Shown here in pieces: positions 43,131 to 54,030 of a stretch of DNA of 64,000 nucleotides. Each line of letters starts with the position of its first letter. Position 1 is the stretch's first letter. The position numbers and the translations under genes were made by a program. The notes under the pieces are model-generated. The model ran no database searches and was not told the DNA's origin. It saw only the letters and a program-made list of their open reading frames with translations. The stretch covers positions 21,222,001 to 21,286,000 of the forward strand of contig OX335647.2 in NCBI GenBank assembly GCA_946894095.1, written 5' to 3'. Source of the DNA: Incurvaria masculella (Eukaryota > Arthropoda > Insecta > Lepidoptera > Incurvariidae).

Positions 43131-45377
43131 TTAACGTGATTAAAAAACAAGGTATTTATTAAAATTATAATATTGTGCTTGCATATTTTCAGCAGTTTAT
43201 CTAACCAGAAATATCATCCACAAGACATTATTTTCACAGTGGAAGATTTCATCATCTTATTTTAGTTATGTTCAGGAAATAATTATTCAAAACCGCCTTT
43301 CATTATGTTAGCATATTTTATTGACTTTCGTGTCGTGGCGTTAAATTTTCCATAACGGGCACTTTGATAATAAGATTGCATTTCTACAAAACTTCCTTAT
43401 GGCTGGTACGGCAACTATATCAGACAATTTAGATGAAGTCATTAAAATATGTTCAACCTTTTTAATGAGAATTTTAATTAACTTGTGACTTTACCTGGCA
43501 CTTTATTAAATCTTGGCTCGGTACCGTCTCTCTACGAATAGGTAATATCTTCACAAGCGATCACAAAAACAACTTTCTGTTAAATTGTATTGGAAAAATA
43601 TACAAATCCCATAACTCTTGCGGAGTGTAATTGCAGTCCAATACAATCCGGTTCATCGGCCATTGTAATGTCAGCAAATTCGCGCGACAGGTGTGCTCGC
43701 TATCTGGTGCGGTCTCATTGTCTCACTGGTTTCCCGTTTATCTACATTAAAAACAAAACGCATGTTTGTAAATAATAAATAGCCATTACACTCACCCACA
43801 ATTTGTAAGTTTCTGATGTAAATTGTGTTCAATCTGGGCTTCGTATGTTGGATGTCCTAATATTGAGTTTGATGACGTTTAGCATTAATAAGGATGATGA
43901 ACAATTTGATGTTTTATGTACGCACGGAGCTATGCATCTGAGGCGATGTCGTCGGGACTGATTCGGGCGTCACGAAGTTATCTTAGACTGTTACTATTTC
44001 TACTCGCACAGTTTTCGGCCCTTGGACAGTACAAGACCAAATGATACCTATTGTATCTACTTCAATGAGGTCCTGCGGTTCCGATGATCTCTGTCGCAAG
44101 TTCTCGCTTCCGTACCCTTTGTTCAGGCATTCAAAGACTCGTCCCTAGGTACCCCCTCGCCTGTCGAGGGACGAGTCTTCGCCGACAAATGTGTGACGCT
44201 TCAAATTGTTAGATTTATGGATAGCATATATATACACTTTGAATTAAGATGGTAATTTTATCAGGTGGCGAAGGTGTGGTCGAACGTTCGTGTTTAGGTG
44301 CAGCGGTGTTGCAGCTAATTGCGAATGCACGATTTTCCGCCGGCTGCACGGCGGAGGCTGCGCGGGGTGGTGCGGAGCGGCAAAGCTGGCGCTGGCGCCG
44401 ACAAGTCGACGCTCGCCCACCGGCGCGGCGGCGCCCACCGCATGTCCCACTTCCAAATCGCTACGTCGACTTCATAATCGCACCGCCCTCGTGGAAGGGA
44501 CACTTGCACCGGGCACGATCCTCGGATCAGTTCCGCCGCGAATCCTGTTAATTCCGAGGAAATGGGTAGATTATTTCCGATGTATTCATAAAAAAATCAA
44601 CCATCTCTTCGAACGTTCTTATTTTATAGAGAATCTCAACGTGTACATAAACTCCACTGATAAACATAACGACTGAAAGGAACGTCGAATTCTCAATCGG
44701 AAGATGCCCTTGAACAAACAGCAGCGTTCGTAATATTCCGATTGACATTAAGTGGTTGCGCAATGAATTGATTGCATTTATTGTATTTGCGTCGATCAAA
44801 TCAATGGATGGACCTATTTGTTGTGGCTTCTTATTGGGAGCTTTTATAGTTCAATTGAATGCCACTTCTGGTTGGCAAGCAGCTAACTGTCGACTCAGAG
44901 AATTGAGCTTGGACGGTGCCCTTGCTTTAGCCCCTGAGCTGAAAACAGGACAATTTAAAGCTTGGATGTTGTATAGGGTCGTCGACGTATTTTGCGAGGC
45001 AGTCGAATCCCTGGCGTAGGTTTAGGTTCGACCTAGGTATAATCTTAAACACTGTGTTTGCATATGCATTACAATAATGGATCTTGCATATTATGCCATG
45101 CTATATTTGTCGTAAAAATAATGCTGATTTCAAACAAAATGATTGACATGTTCTTCCAGGAAGGATATATGACGGTCCTAGCTTCGACTAGAATTTTTTT
45201 AAACTTTAACTAACATTTAGTTAAACTTTTTTGTAGTCGAGCTAAGTTACGTCACAAATTGATAAGTTTACTAAACTAACTAACCACACTACTTCTACTT
45301 GTGTATAAACTTGTCGCTATTTATGGCTGTGTGGAAACAAAGTGTAATGTTTTTTTTGAGCCCATCCAGAAACATAA
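43131..45377. other. Unique stretch; CpG-rich part at 44240-44560
   Basis: Two small hairpins are visible: GACTCGTCCCT with its inverse at about 44138-44179, and an imperfect CTAGCTTCGACTA...TAGTCGAGCTAAG pair at about 45178-45246. The open frames in the CpG-rich part are compositional. No gene recognised. Confidence 0.45.
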
Positions 45378-45610
45378 TTAGGGTTCCGTACCCAAAAGCT
45401 GCCAACGAAACTCTATTATTAAGCCTCCACTGTCCGTCGGTCCATCCGTCCGTCCGTCCGCCCGTCTGTCACAAGGCTGTATCTCATGAACTGTAATAGG
45501 TAGGCAGCTGAAATTTTTATTTTGCCGCTATAACAAAAAATAGGTAAAACTAAAAAAAGGGTCAAATTAATGGGGGCCTCCCATACAAAAACGTGTTTTT
45601 TACTCTTAAA
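45378..45610 (-). mobile_element. MINE copy 8, head missing
   Basis: TTAGGGTTCCGTACCC, a CCGTCCGTCCGTCCG tract (about 45447-45468) and an AT-rich middle, ending abruptly after AAAAACGTGTTTTTTACTC. The CCGGCCAAG head and GTGCGAGTC palindrome are absent, i.e. truncated at the head end. Confidence 0.82.
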
Positions 45611-46037
45611 ATGATTTTGGACTAGAAAGAATATGAGAATCTTTAATTACGTTTATTTTATTATTCATGCCCAGAGTTTTGTTTGTTTTTGACGTTCATT
45701 ATTGTCTTTTCCAGGTCAGTAAATCCACTGCGTAACCCCACCGAAAAGCACGCAGCGTGAAAAGTGAGTACACGTGGAACTTTAAAACGTGCGCAATGTT
45801 CGAGCTAATTCAATTCGCGCGTGAGCGTTAATGCTATTGATGTATTCACGCGCGTTTTGTACAATTTATGGTCTGGATGATTGATTGTTGTAGCAATAAA
45901 ATGTCCATGTGCAAATCGCTTCGATATCGAACTGATAATGCCAGTGTAAATGCTGCTCCGCCTTCGACTCATTATGCAACCAATTACGCATCTCGTTAGA
46001 GATCTTGTGATACTCGGACAAACAACTCTTCGACATA
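45611..46037. other. Unique stretch, nothing recognised
   Basis: No gene or repeat seen. Confidence 0.4.
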
Positions 46038-46041
46038 TTAA

Positions 46042-46527
46042 GGTGGCCCAACCCGCTCAAACAAATAGCTATATTTGATCGAACTAGATGTCTGATGACC
46101 ATTGGCATTGTAAAATTGTGTTTGGTTTCTAAGTTATAAGGTCCGAAAGTTCGAATTTTTCGCGCGTTTTATGCAATAACTTTGGAGGTGGATTACGTAA
46201 TGATTAAGTAAGAACATCTTAGAAAGATTAGTCATCAGTCATAGCTTATTTAATCAAGATTTATAATCTATTTGGTTTTTGTTAGATTTTTGACTACAGC
46301 GGTCGTGGTTTACTTTTAGCTATAAGTCGTTTTGAAATAAAAATTTTCGTAAATCTTACCAAATCATACACTATGCACATTGTCTTTTTTGTGGACATGT
46401 TGCATCTTCCTCATCACGGAGCCTGTCTTATTCTTTACACAGAAATAGACAGATAAGGTCCCAAAGCGCAACAGCACGGTTTTGTACCGTGCCCGCGAAT
46501 GAGTTAGGCCCGACGGGTTGGGCCAAC
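46042..46527 (-). mobile_element. MITE-C copy, minus orientation, internal deletion
   Basis: Ends GGTGGCCCAACCCGCTCAA and the inverse of AGTTGGCCCAACCCGTCGGG, flanked by TTAA (46038-46041 and 46528-46531). Lacks the CTTTCCCC/TATGGGGAGA block near one end. Confidence 0.87.
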
Positions 46528-46660
46528 TTAAGCGCGGCTTATTGAAACTGAGTAATTAAAGGACTACTTTTCAAGTTATCGACGCTGAGATAGTATCGGC
46601 AGAACCGCTTTGTCCGCGTACGGTCTAGATACGACGTCGCGTCGTGTCTACGATGTTTCG

Positions 46661-47067
46661 CAGCATCGTAGCCTAGTGGCGCGGGGACTAGACTAGCATA
46701 CCCGAAGTCTGGGTTCGAATCCTAGCCATGCACCACTTTCTATCTCATTCTGAGTTAGATAAGTGCATTTCGTTACGAATGTGAGCTGCTCCATGGTTCG
46801 GAATCCATGTAAAACTGTAGGTCCCCTTTCCCTACTAGGTGGTAGGGTTTAAGCCCGCCCGGGTTGGTACCATCGCATTGGATGAAAGTTGGTCGAAGCG
46901 GCAATGAAAAATTGTACGCGTTTTCCATCCAGTTCAATGCAGCCGTGCTCATAAAAGGGAAGGTCCTGACATGGCACCTAATTCCTTCAAGAATCTGGTG
47001 TATTGCGCTAATATCATAACGGTAGTCGTGTGGTATTAGCCATTCATGTCAGGTTGCATAAAAAAAA
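46661..47067 (+). mobile_element. Full-length SINE, type-1 tRNA-like head
   Basis: The head carries a perfect pol III box A (TAGCCTAGTGG, about 46669-46679) and box B (GGGTTCGAATCC, about 46712-46723), with ATGCACCA after the tRNA-like part. The body follows: AAGTGCATTTCGTTACGAAT, CATGGTTCGGAATCCATG, ACTAGGTGGTAGGG, AAGCCCGCCCGGGTTGGTAC, GCGGCAATGAAAAATTGT, GGTCCTGACATGGCACC, GCTAATATCATAACGG, TTAGCCATTCATGTCAGG and a CATAAAAAAAA tail. It is a tRNA-derived SINE rather than a tRNA gene: the fold is degenerate and it is fused to the repeat body. Confidence 0.92.
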
Positions 47068-47363
47068 GGAGTAGATATTCTATACGCAAACGGTTGCGTC
47101 GTTGCCAATGTGTATAAGTATGTACCTCTTTTGAATATTTCAGTCCGTCGCGCAACTGGCGATTGACATTCTGGCGCTTGTATGCACAACCGTTTATCAG
47201 AACAACAAACGGTTGCCCCTTCGGAGTTTTTAGAGCCTCTCTTTTGAGCCCGGTCGCTGCAACCTTGGATGGTCCGGTATCGTTCGCTAGCTCCGTATCT
47301 CGTGCATTAGATTTGCATGAATTATAACGCCCCGTCGCGCTCCGTGAAACCGGCACGCGTCAC
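47068..47363. other. Unique spacer
   Basis: Nothing recognised. Confidence 0.4.
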
Positions 47364-47720
47364 CAGAGCGGTCAGACTGAGTTCTCACCTAAATTGGCGT
47401 TTACGGCAAACCGATCGACTGGCGTTTTCTCCAAACTCCATACAAGTTTTTACTAGATATTCTGTGGTTTTACTTCTTCAAGCTGTCAAAGTCAAACGCG
47501 GACTTCCGATTTGTATGAAATCGCGGAGTGGATGTAAACGGCAACGTCGACGTATTTACGGCAACGTTGAGTAAGCTGTCAAATCAAGCTCGGACTCGCA
47601 AATGTTAGTTCGCTTAACGCCCGCTGCGCGCGCTCTTCAATTTCTCCATACATTTGAAAACGCCAGTCGATCGGTTTGCCGTGACGCCAATTTAGGTGAC
47701 AACTTAGACTACCGGATCTG
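47364..47720. mobile_element. MITE-B copy 5
   Basis: Starts CAGAGCGGTCAGACTGAG and ends at GGTGACAACTTAGACTACCG. The full internal series is present (CCGATCGACTGGCGTTTT, AAGCTGTCAAAGTCAAA, CAACGTCGACGTATTT, GCGCGCTCTTCAATTTC). Confidence 0.87.
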
Positions 47721-48127
47721 CTCCGAGGTTGGGGACGGTATTGCAATGTGCGTTTCGTCCGCAGTGCCATTTTCGACCCGCTCGCACCGACTACCAACGA
47801 GTGTTTTTTTATATTGTATTGTTGTATTGTATTGTTTTATTGCATTCATAGGTAGGTAACCTACACTTAAACATGTCAAGAATCGTTATGCTAGGTCTAT
47901 GTCAAAAATATAAATGTCGCATACTCTATTTCCATGCATATAAGAACTGGCAAACATACTTGCCAGTCACAAAATAAGTTTTAAACTTAAGTAGTTGATT
48001 AATCAATGCCACCGCTCGCAAGAAAAACATAAGGAGAAACGTAAAAAATAAATATAAAAAAACAAAAGATTAAAAAAAACAATAATTATGATTCTGAATT
48101 ATGAATATTCAACCTAACCTACATATA
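47721..48127 (-). mobile_element. Unique sequence with possible LINE 3' tail, minus strand
   Basis: At about 47809-47842 (TGTATTGT)-like repeats read on the minus strand as AATAAAACAATACAATACA, preceded by 3'-UTR-like sequence. This is the usual look of a LINE 3' end. No coding part is present. Confidence 0.4.
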
Positions 48128-48507
48128 TGCAACCTGACATGGGTGGCCAATACCACACAATTACCGTTATGATATTAGCCTAATACATTACATTCCCGAA
48201 GAAATTGGTTGCCAGGACCTTCCCGTTATGAGCACGGCTACATTGAATTTTTCGTTGCCGCTTCAACCATAGTTTCATCCAATGCGGTGGTGCCAACTTG
48301 TGCGGGCTCAACCCTACCACCTAGTAGGGAAAGGGAACCTACAGTTTTACATGGGTTCCGAACCATGGACCAGCTCGCATTCGTAACGAAATGCACTTAT
48401 CCAACTCGGAATAGAAAGAAAGTGGTTTATGAACGGGCGAGGGTTAGATTAGAACCCAGACCTCTCGGATGAAAGGCAAGTCCTCGAGCCCCCGGACCAC
48501 GAGCTGT
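48128..48507 (-). mobile_element. Full-length SINE, type-2 tRNA-like head
   Basis: The body is read on the minus strand from the tail at 48128 to the head at about 48507. The head differs from type 1: GCTCGTGGTCCGGGGGCTCG, GAGGACTTGCCTTTCATCCG and AGAGGTCTGGGTTCTAAT (box B-like at about 48437-48450). The body is the same as in the other copies (AAGTGCATTTCGTTACGAAT, ACTAGGTGGTAGGGT, CGGCAACGAAAAAT-like, TATTAGCCTAAT, ATTGGCCACCCATGTCAGG). Confidence 0.88.
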
Positions 48508-48798
48508 ACGGAGAGCATCACGACACTTTACGCTCGGCCGGCGAACTTGGTGCATTCGTGAAAAGTGGTCGGCCTTGTCGATGAGAGATTGTCGTGCATG
48601 TACATGCGCTCCGGCACGATTCGTCCGTCGAATGTTTATGGATTAGCAGCGGGCCGCGTGGGCAGCGCCCGCAGGAATCCCGTCCGTCTCGGTGCTGCTC
48701 TCCGCCCGCGCCACCACCGCCCCGGCCCGTCCCCCTATCTGCGCCTGCTTGTCTCGCCGCGCCGCGAGCTCTGCGGCCTTCGATCGCGTCCATTAACG
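48508..48798. other. CpG-rich unique spacer
   Basis: GC-rich; compositional open frames only. Confidence 0.4.
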
Positions 48799-49313
48799 GT
48801 TCGCGGGCACGGTTCAAAACCGTGCTGTTGCGCTCTGGGACCTTCTCTGTTTCAAAGTATAAGGCAGGCTCCGTGACGAGGAAGATGCAACATGTCCACA
48901 AAAAAGACAATGTGCACAGTGTATGATTTGGTAAGATTTACGAAAATTTTAATTTCAAAACGACTTATAGCTAAAAGTAAACCACGACCGCTGTAGTAAA
49001 AAATCTAACAAAACCCAAATAGATTATAAATCTTGATTAAATAAGCTATGTCTGATGACTAATCTTTTAAAATATTCTTACTTTATCATTGCGTAATCCA
49101 CCTCCAAAGTTATTGTATAAAACGCGCGAAAAATTCGAACTTTCGGACCTTATAACTTAGAACCCAAACACAATTTTACAATGCCCAATGGTCATCAGAC
49201 ATCTAGTTCGATCAAATAAAGCTATTTTGAGCAAAATTTTGGATCTCTGACAAGAAATATAGGCGTGATCTTCTTTCCCCTTTTGTATGGGCAGATGAGC
49301 GGGATGGGCCACC
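48799..49313 (+). mobile_element. MITE-C copy, left end lost
   Basis: Starts at TTCGCGGGCACGG, inside the family's left part, and runs to GCGGGATGGGCCACC followed by TTAA (49314-49317). The GGTGGCCCAACCCG left terminus is missing. The adjacent GGTCGGCCTTCCCGCTCAAC (49318-49337) looks like a second, opposite-facing MITE-C terminus. Confidence 0.85.
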
Positions 49314-49340
49314 TTAAGGTCGGCCTTCCCGCTCAACTCA

Positions 49341-49515
49341 CTCAACGTTTACGCCGACTCCGCGTTTTCATACAAATCGGAAGTCCGAATTTGACTTTGA
49401 CGGCTTGAAGAAGTAAAACCTCAGAATATCTAGTAAAAACTTGTATGGAGTTTGACGTTTTTACGGAACTTCGAAGTTCCGTTAGGTGACAACTGGGACT
49501 AGCAGCTCAGGTCCG
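49341..49515. mobile_element. MITE-B right-half fragment
   Basis: AACGTTTACGCCGACTCCGC, CGGCTTGAAGAAGTAAAAC, TAGTAAAAACTTGTATGGAG, the ACGGAACTTCGAAGTTCCGT palindrome (49464-49483) and GGTGACAACTGGGACTAG. The left half is absent. Confidence 0.83.
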
Positions 49516-50158
49516 ATAACGTGTCGCCTTCCTCCGCGATGTCGAAACCGGCCGTTGAAGCTAAACGTTTGCATAATTAATTTAAAAAAAACATCGGCGG
49601 ACGATGCTATTGACGGCGGTTCTCAAATTGCAACACTTCGCATAATCCCCTGTCATTAGACGCTCGGCCGAAAATATGCAGGCGCGCGAGATTAGAAACC
49701 GCTCCATACATCACGTGTGCGGAGGAGCCGACGATTCGCCTACCACTTTCACTGGCGCGCCGACATCGACACACCGCCGCCATTTCTCGCTGTCGTCTCG
49801 GGGGAGCCGATTTGATAGCTCTATCTGCTGTTCCATATCAGAGCGTCGCCTCGGCCGCCGCGCCGACTCGAAAAACATCCTGCTCGAGTGTCCGAACGCT
49901 AGAATTCAACGTGTGTAGATCGCACTGGTCGATAGTAGTTAATAAAAAACTTTGCTCCACAAATCACTATTGCTAGCCTTTCATTGAATCGGGTTGTCTG
50001 TGTTATAACCTTAAAACTGCGTGGTTTGATCTACGTATAGCTTAATTCTTTTCCTAATAACGGTACATGCAGCATCACACTAAATTACCGAAGGATTAAT
50101 AATTACCAGGATCTCGATGCATTCTGATTCTGATTACGAGGTGTTCCGGGAAACCTAG
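49516..50158. other. Unique stretch, nothing recognised
   Basis: CpG-rich in parts; no gene or repeat identified. Confidence 0.4.
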
Positions 50159-50549
50159 TTTTTAGGGTTCTGTACCCAAAGGGTGAAAACGGAACCCTAT
50201 TACTAAGCCTCCGCTGTCCGTCCGTCCGTCCGTCCGTCCGTCCGTCCGTCCGTCCGTCCGTCCGTCCGTCCGTCCGTCCGTCCGTCCGTCCGTCCGTCCG
50301 TCCGTCCGTCCGTCCATCCGTCTGTCCGTCTGTCACAGGGCTGTATCTCAGTAACCGTAACAGGTAGACAGCTGAAATTTTCACAGAGTGTGTATTTATT
50401 TTGCCGCTATAACAACAAATAGGTAAGATTAAAAAATAATTAAAATTAAAGGGGGCTCCCATACAAAAAACGTGATTTTTTTGTTTTATTTTTTTACGAT
50501 GGTACGGAACCCTTCGTGTGCGAGTCCGACTCGCACTTGGCCGGTTTTT
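50159..50549 (-). mobile_element. MINE copy 9 with large CCGT expansion
   Basis: Identical layout to the other minus-oriented copies, but the CCGT tract (about 50216-50333) runs to nearly 30 units with few interruptions, the longest in the window. The tail GGTACGGAACCCTTCG, TGCGAGTCCGACTCGCAC, TTGGCCGG is intact. Confidence 0.9.
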
Positions 50550-51002
50550 GTATTGTTACTGTGACTCAGTTGTATCTGTAAAGAGATATTTACAACTATG
50601 TTTAAATGAAATGAAATCAAATTTTATTTTATAAAGGTTACGTAGAAAAACAGTTATGTTCCCTCTTTCCCAAACTAGTGCTTGACTGTATCATGGGAAA
50701 TAGGTTGCGCATGAAAAAGCATTTACATGAACACAAATTGATAGAATGTATTAAAAAAGATAGCTTTAAAGTTTGGTTTAGTGAAAATCACGTCACATCC
50801 AGATTCGTCCCTGAAATTGTTTCCCTGCCAGGTAAAATTTGCGCAGTGAGTTTTATATATCCGGTTGTAGAATGTCGATCGGGTCACGAGTGAAGCCGTG
50901 ACGCGCGCGCCGCACCTTCGTGTCCGAGCCGACACCGGGCGCCGCTCGACACCAGGGTTGCCTATGCTAGTCTACATATTCATAGGTAACTTCTGTGACA
51001 AT
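50550..51002. mobile_element. Unique sequence with possible LINE 3' tail at 50600-50640
   Basis: AAATGAAATGAAATCAAATTT followed by TATTTTATAAAGG reads on the minus strand like AATAAAATTTGATTTC plus a TTTCA-type tail, suggesting a LINE 3' end. The rest is unique. Confidence 0.35.
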
Positions 51003-53757
51003 TGCATAGTCTAAATCTCTTGTTTCGAGAAATGACCACGCCCAAAGTTACCGCATAGTCTAAATCCCTCGTTTCGAGAACTGTCCGCGCCAAAATTTAC
51101 CGCATAGTCTAAATACCTGGTTTCAAGGACTGTCTGCGCCATAAAACACCGCGTAGTCCAAATCTCTTGTTTCGAAAACTGTCCGCGCCAAAAGTTACCG
51201 CATAGTCTAAATTCCTTGTTTCGAGAACTGTCCGCGCCAAAAGTTACCGCATAGTCTAAATTCCTTGTTTCGAGAACTGTCCGTGCCAAAAGTTACCGCA
51301 TAGTCTAAATTCCTTGTTTCGAGAACTGTCCGCGCCAAAAGTTACCGCATAGTCTAAATTCCTTGTTTCGAGAACTGTCCGCGCCAAAAGTTACCGCATA
51401 GTCTAAATTCCTTGTTTCGAGAACTGTCCGTGCTAAAAGTTACCGCATAGTCTAAATAGCTTGTTTCCAAAACTGACCGCGCCAAAAGTTACCGTATAGT
51501 CTAAATAGCTTGTTTCCAAAACTGACCGCGCCAAAAGTTACCGTATAGTCTAAATAGCTTGTTTCCAAAACTGACCGCGCCAAAAGTTACCGTATAGTCT
51601 AAATAACTTGTTTCCAAAACTGACCGCGCCAAAAGTTACCGTATAGTCTAAATAGCTTGTTTCCAAAACTGACCGCGCCAAAAGTTACCGCATAGTCTAA
51701 ATTCCTTGTTTCGAAAACTGTCCGCGCCGAAAGTTACCGCATAGTCTAAATTCCTTGTTTCGAGAACTGTCCGTGCCAAAAGTTACCGCATAGTCTAAAT
51801 TCCTTGTTTCGAGAACTGTCCGTGCCAAAAGTTACCGCATAGTCTAAATTCCTTGTTTCGAGAACTGTCCGTGCCAAAAGTTACCGCATAGTCTAAATTC
51901 CTTGTTTCGAGAACTGTCCGTGCCGAAAGTTACCGCATAGTCTAAATTCCTTGTTTCGAGAACTGTCCGTGCCAAAAGTTACCGCATAGTCTAAATTCCT
52001 TGTTTCGAGAACTGTCCGTGCCAAAAGTCACCGCATAGTCTAAATTCCTTGTTTCGAGAACTGTCCGTGCCAAAAGTTACCGCATAGTCTAAATTCCTTG
52101 TTTCGAGAACTGTCCGTGCCAAAAGTTACCGCATAGTCTAAATTCCTTGTTTCGAGAACTGTCCGTGCCGAAAGTTACCGCATAGTCTAAATTCCTTGTT
52201 TCGAGAACTGTCCGTGCCAATAGTTACCGCATAGTCTAAATTCCTTGTTTCGAGAACTGTCCGTGCCAAAAGTTACCGCATAGTCTAAATTCCTTGTTTC
52301 GAGAACTGTCCGTGCCAAAAGTTACCGCATAGTCTAAATTCCTTGTTTCGAGAACTGTCCGCGCCAAAAGTTACCGCATAGTCTAAATTCCTTGTTTCGG
52401 GAACTGTCCGTGCCAAAAGTTACCGCATAGTCTAAATTCCTTGTTTCGAGAACTGTCCGTGCCAAAAGTTACCGCATAGTCTAAATAGCTTGTTTCCAAA
52501 ACTGACCGCGCCAAAAGTTACCGTATAGTCTAAATAGCTTGTTTCCAAAACTGACCGCGCCAAAAGTTACCGTATAGTCTAAATAGCTTGTTTCCAAAAC
52601 TGACCGCGCCAAAAGTTACCGTATAGTCTAAATAACTTGTTTCCAAAACTGACCGCGCCAAAAGTTACCGTATAGTCTAAATTCCTTGTTTCGAGAACTG
52701 TCCGCGCCGAAAGTTACCGCATAGTCTAAATTCCTTGTTTCGAGAACTGTCCGTGCCAAAAGTTACCGCATAGTCTAAATTCCTTGTTTCGAGATCTGTC
52801 CGTGCCAAAAGTTACCGCATAGTCTAAATTCCTTGTTTCGAGAACTGTCCGTGCCAAAAGTTACCGCATAGTCTAAATTCCTTGTTTCGAGAACTGTCCG
52901 TGCCGAAAGTTACCGCATAGTCTAAATTCCTTGTTTCGAGAACTGTCCGTGCCAAAAGTTACCGCATAGTCTAAATTCCTTGTTTCGAGAACTGTCCGTG
53001 CCAAAAGTTACCGCATAGTCTAAATTGCTTGTTTCGAGAACTGTCCGTGCCAAAAGTTACCGCATAGTCTAAATTGCTTGTTTCGAGAACTGTCCGTGCC
53101 AAAAGTTACCGCATAGTCTAAATTCCTTGTTTCGAGAACTGTCTGTGCCAAAAGTTACCGCATAGTCTAAATTCCTTGTTTCGAGAACTGTCCGTGCCAA
53201 AAGTTACCGCATAGTCTAAATTCCTTGTTTCGAGAACTGTCCGTGCCGAAAGTTACCGCATAGTCTAAATTCCTTGTTTCGAGAACTGTCCGTGCCAAAA
53301 GTTACCGCATAGTCTAAATTCCTTGTTTCGAGAACTGTCCGTGCCAAAAGTTACCGCATAGTCTAAATTGCTTGTTTCGAGAACTGTCCGTGCCAAAAGT
53401 TACCGCATAGTCTAAATTGCTTGTTTCGAGAACTGTCCGTGCCAAAAGTTACCGCATAGTCTAAATTCCTTGTTTCGAGAACTGTCTGTGCCAAAAGTTA
53501 CCGCATAGTCTAAATTCCTTGTTTCGAGAACTGTCCGTGCCAAAAGTTACCGCATAGTCTAAATTCCTTGTTTCGAGAACTGTCCGTGCCAAAAGTTACC
53601 GCATAGTCTAAATTTCTTGTTTCGAGAACTGTCCGTGCCAAAAGTTACCGCATAGTCTAAATAGCTTGTTTCCAAAACTGACCGCGCCAAAACTTACCGT
53701 ATAGTCTAAATAGCTTGTTTCCAAAACTGACCGCGCCAAAAGTTACCGTATAGTCTT
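51003..53757. repeat. 49-bp satellite array, about 56 units, with higher-order structure
   Basis: The unit spans from AAAAGTTACCGCATAGTC to TTCGAGAACTGTCCGTGCC. The main A type carries ATTCCTTGTTTCGAGAACTG; the B type carries ATAGCTTGTTTCCAAAACTG with ACCGTATAG. B units come in three blocks starting at 51451 (five units), 52480 (four units) and 53656 (two units). Spacings of 1029 and 1176 bp are 21 and 24 units. The marker CCGAAAG recurs at 51727 and 52707 (980 bp, 20 units) and at 52903 and 53246 (343 bp, 7 units). Edge units at the left (51003-51200) are the most diverged, as expected of arrays homogenised from within. Minus-strand open frames here only reflect the repeat. Confidence 0.97.
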
Positions 53758-54030
53758 ATCCCTTGTTTCGAAGACGGTACACTCTAAAAGCGAACAACTC
53801 CGGTGCGGAAAATTCTGGCAGACGATTTCTTGGCGCCAGGAGCGGCGGCCTTCGCGCCGCGTACTCGTGTCGCCAACCGCTGGTGGGTTATTAGCATAGC
53901 GATTTGTCCTAATTGTCGGTTCTACGTCCTGACGGCGGCTCATGACGCCTGTCGCGACTGCCATGATGCAACTCTTCCCTCCAGCCAGTCCAGCGTCTTT
54001 ATGTGTGTATGTGTGTGTGATGATCCTCCG
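53758..54030. other. CpG-rich unique spacer
   Basis: Nothing recognised beyond short compositional frames and a (GT)n-like run at about 54000-54020. Confidence 0.4.

Noticed and set aside
42741..43139. 132-codon plus frame
   Set aside because: Lies over a decayed MITE-C copy in antisense; no domain.
46661..46733. tRNA gene (perfect box A and box B)
   Set aside because: Fused directly to the SINE body and lacking a convincing cloverleaf; related head at 54161. It is a SINE head.
51011..51289. 92-codon minus frame in the satellite
   Set aside because: A 49-bp unit shifts frame every repeat; the frame stays open only because the unit has few stops.
51003..53757. CRISPR-like array
   Set aside because: The whole 49-bp unit repeats with no unique spacers, and the context is eukaryotic; it is a satellite.
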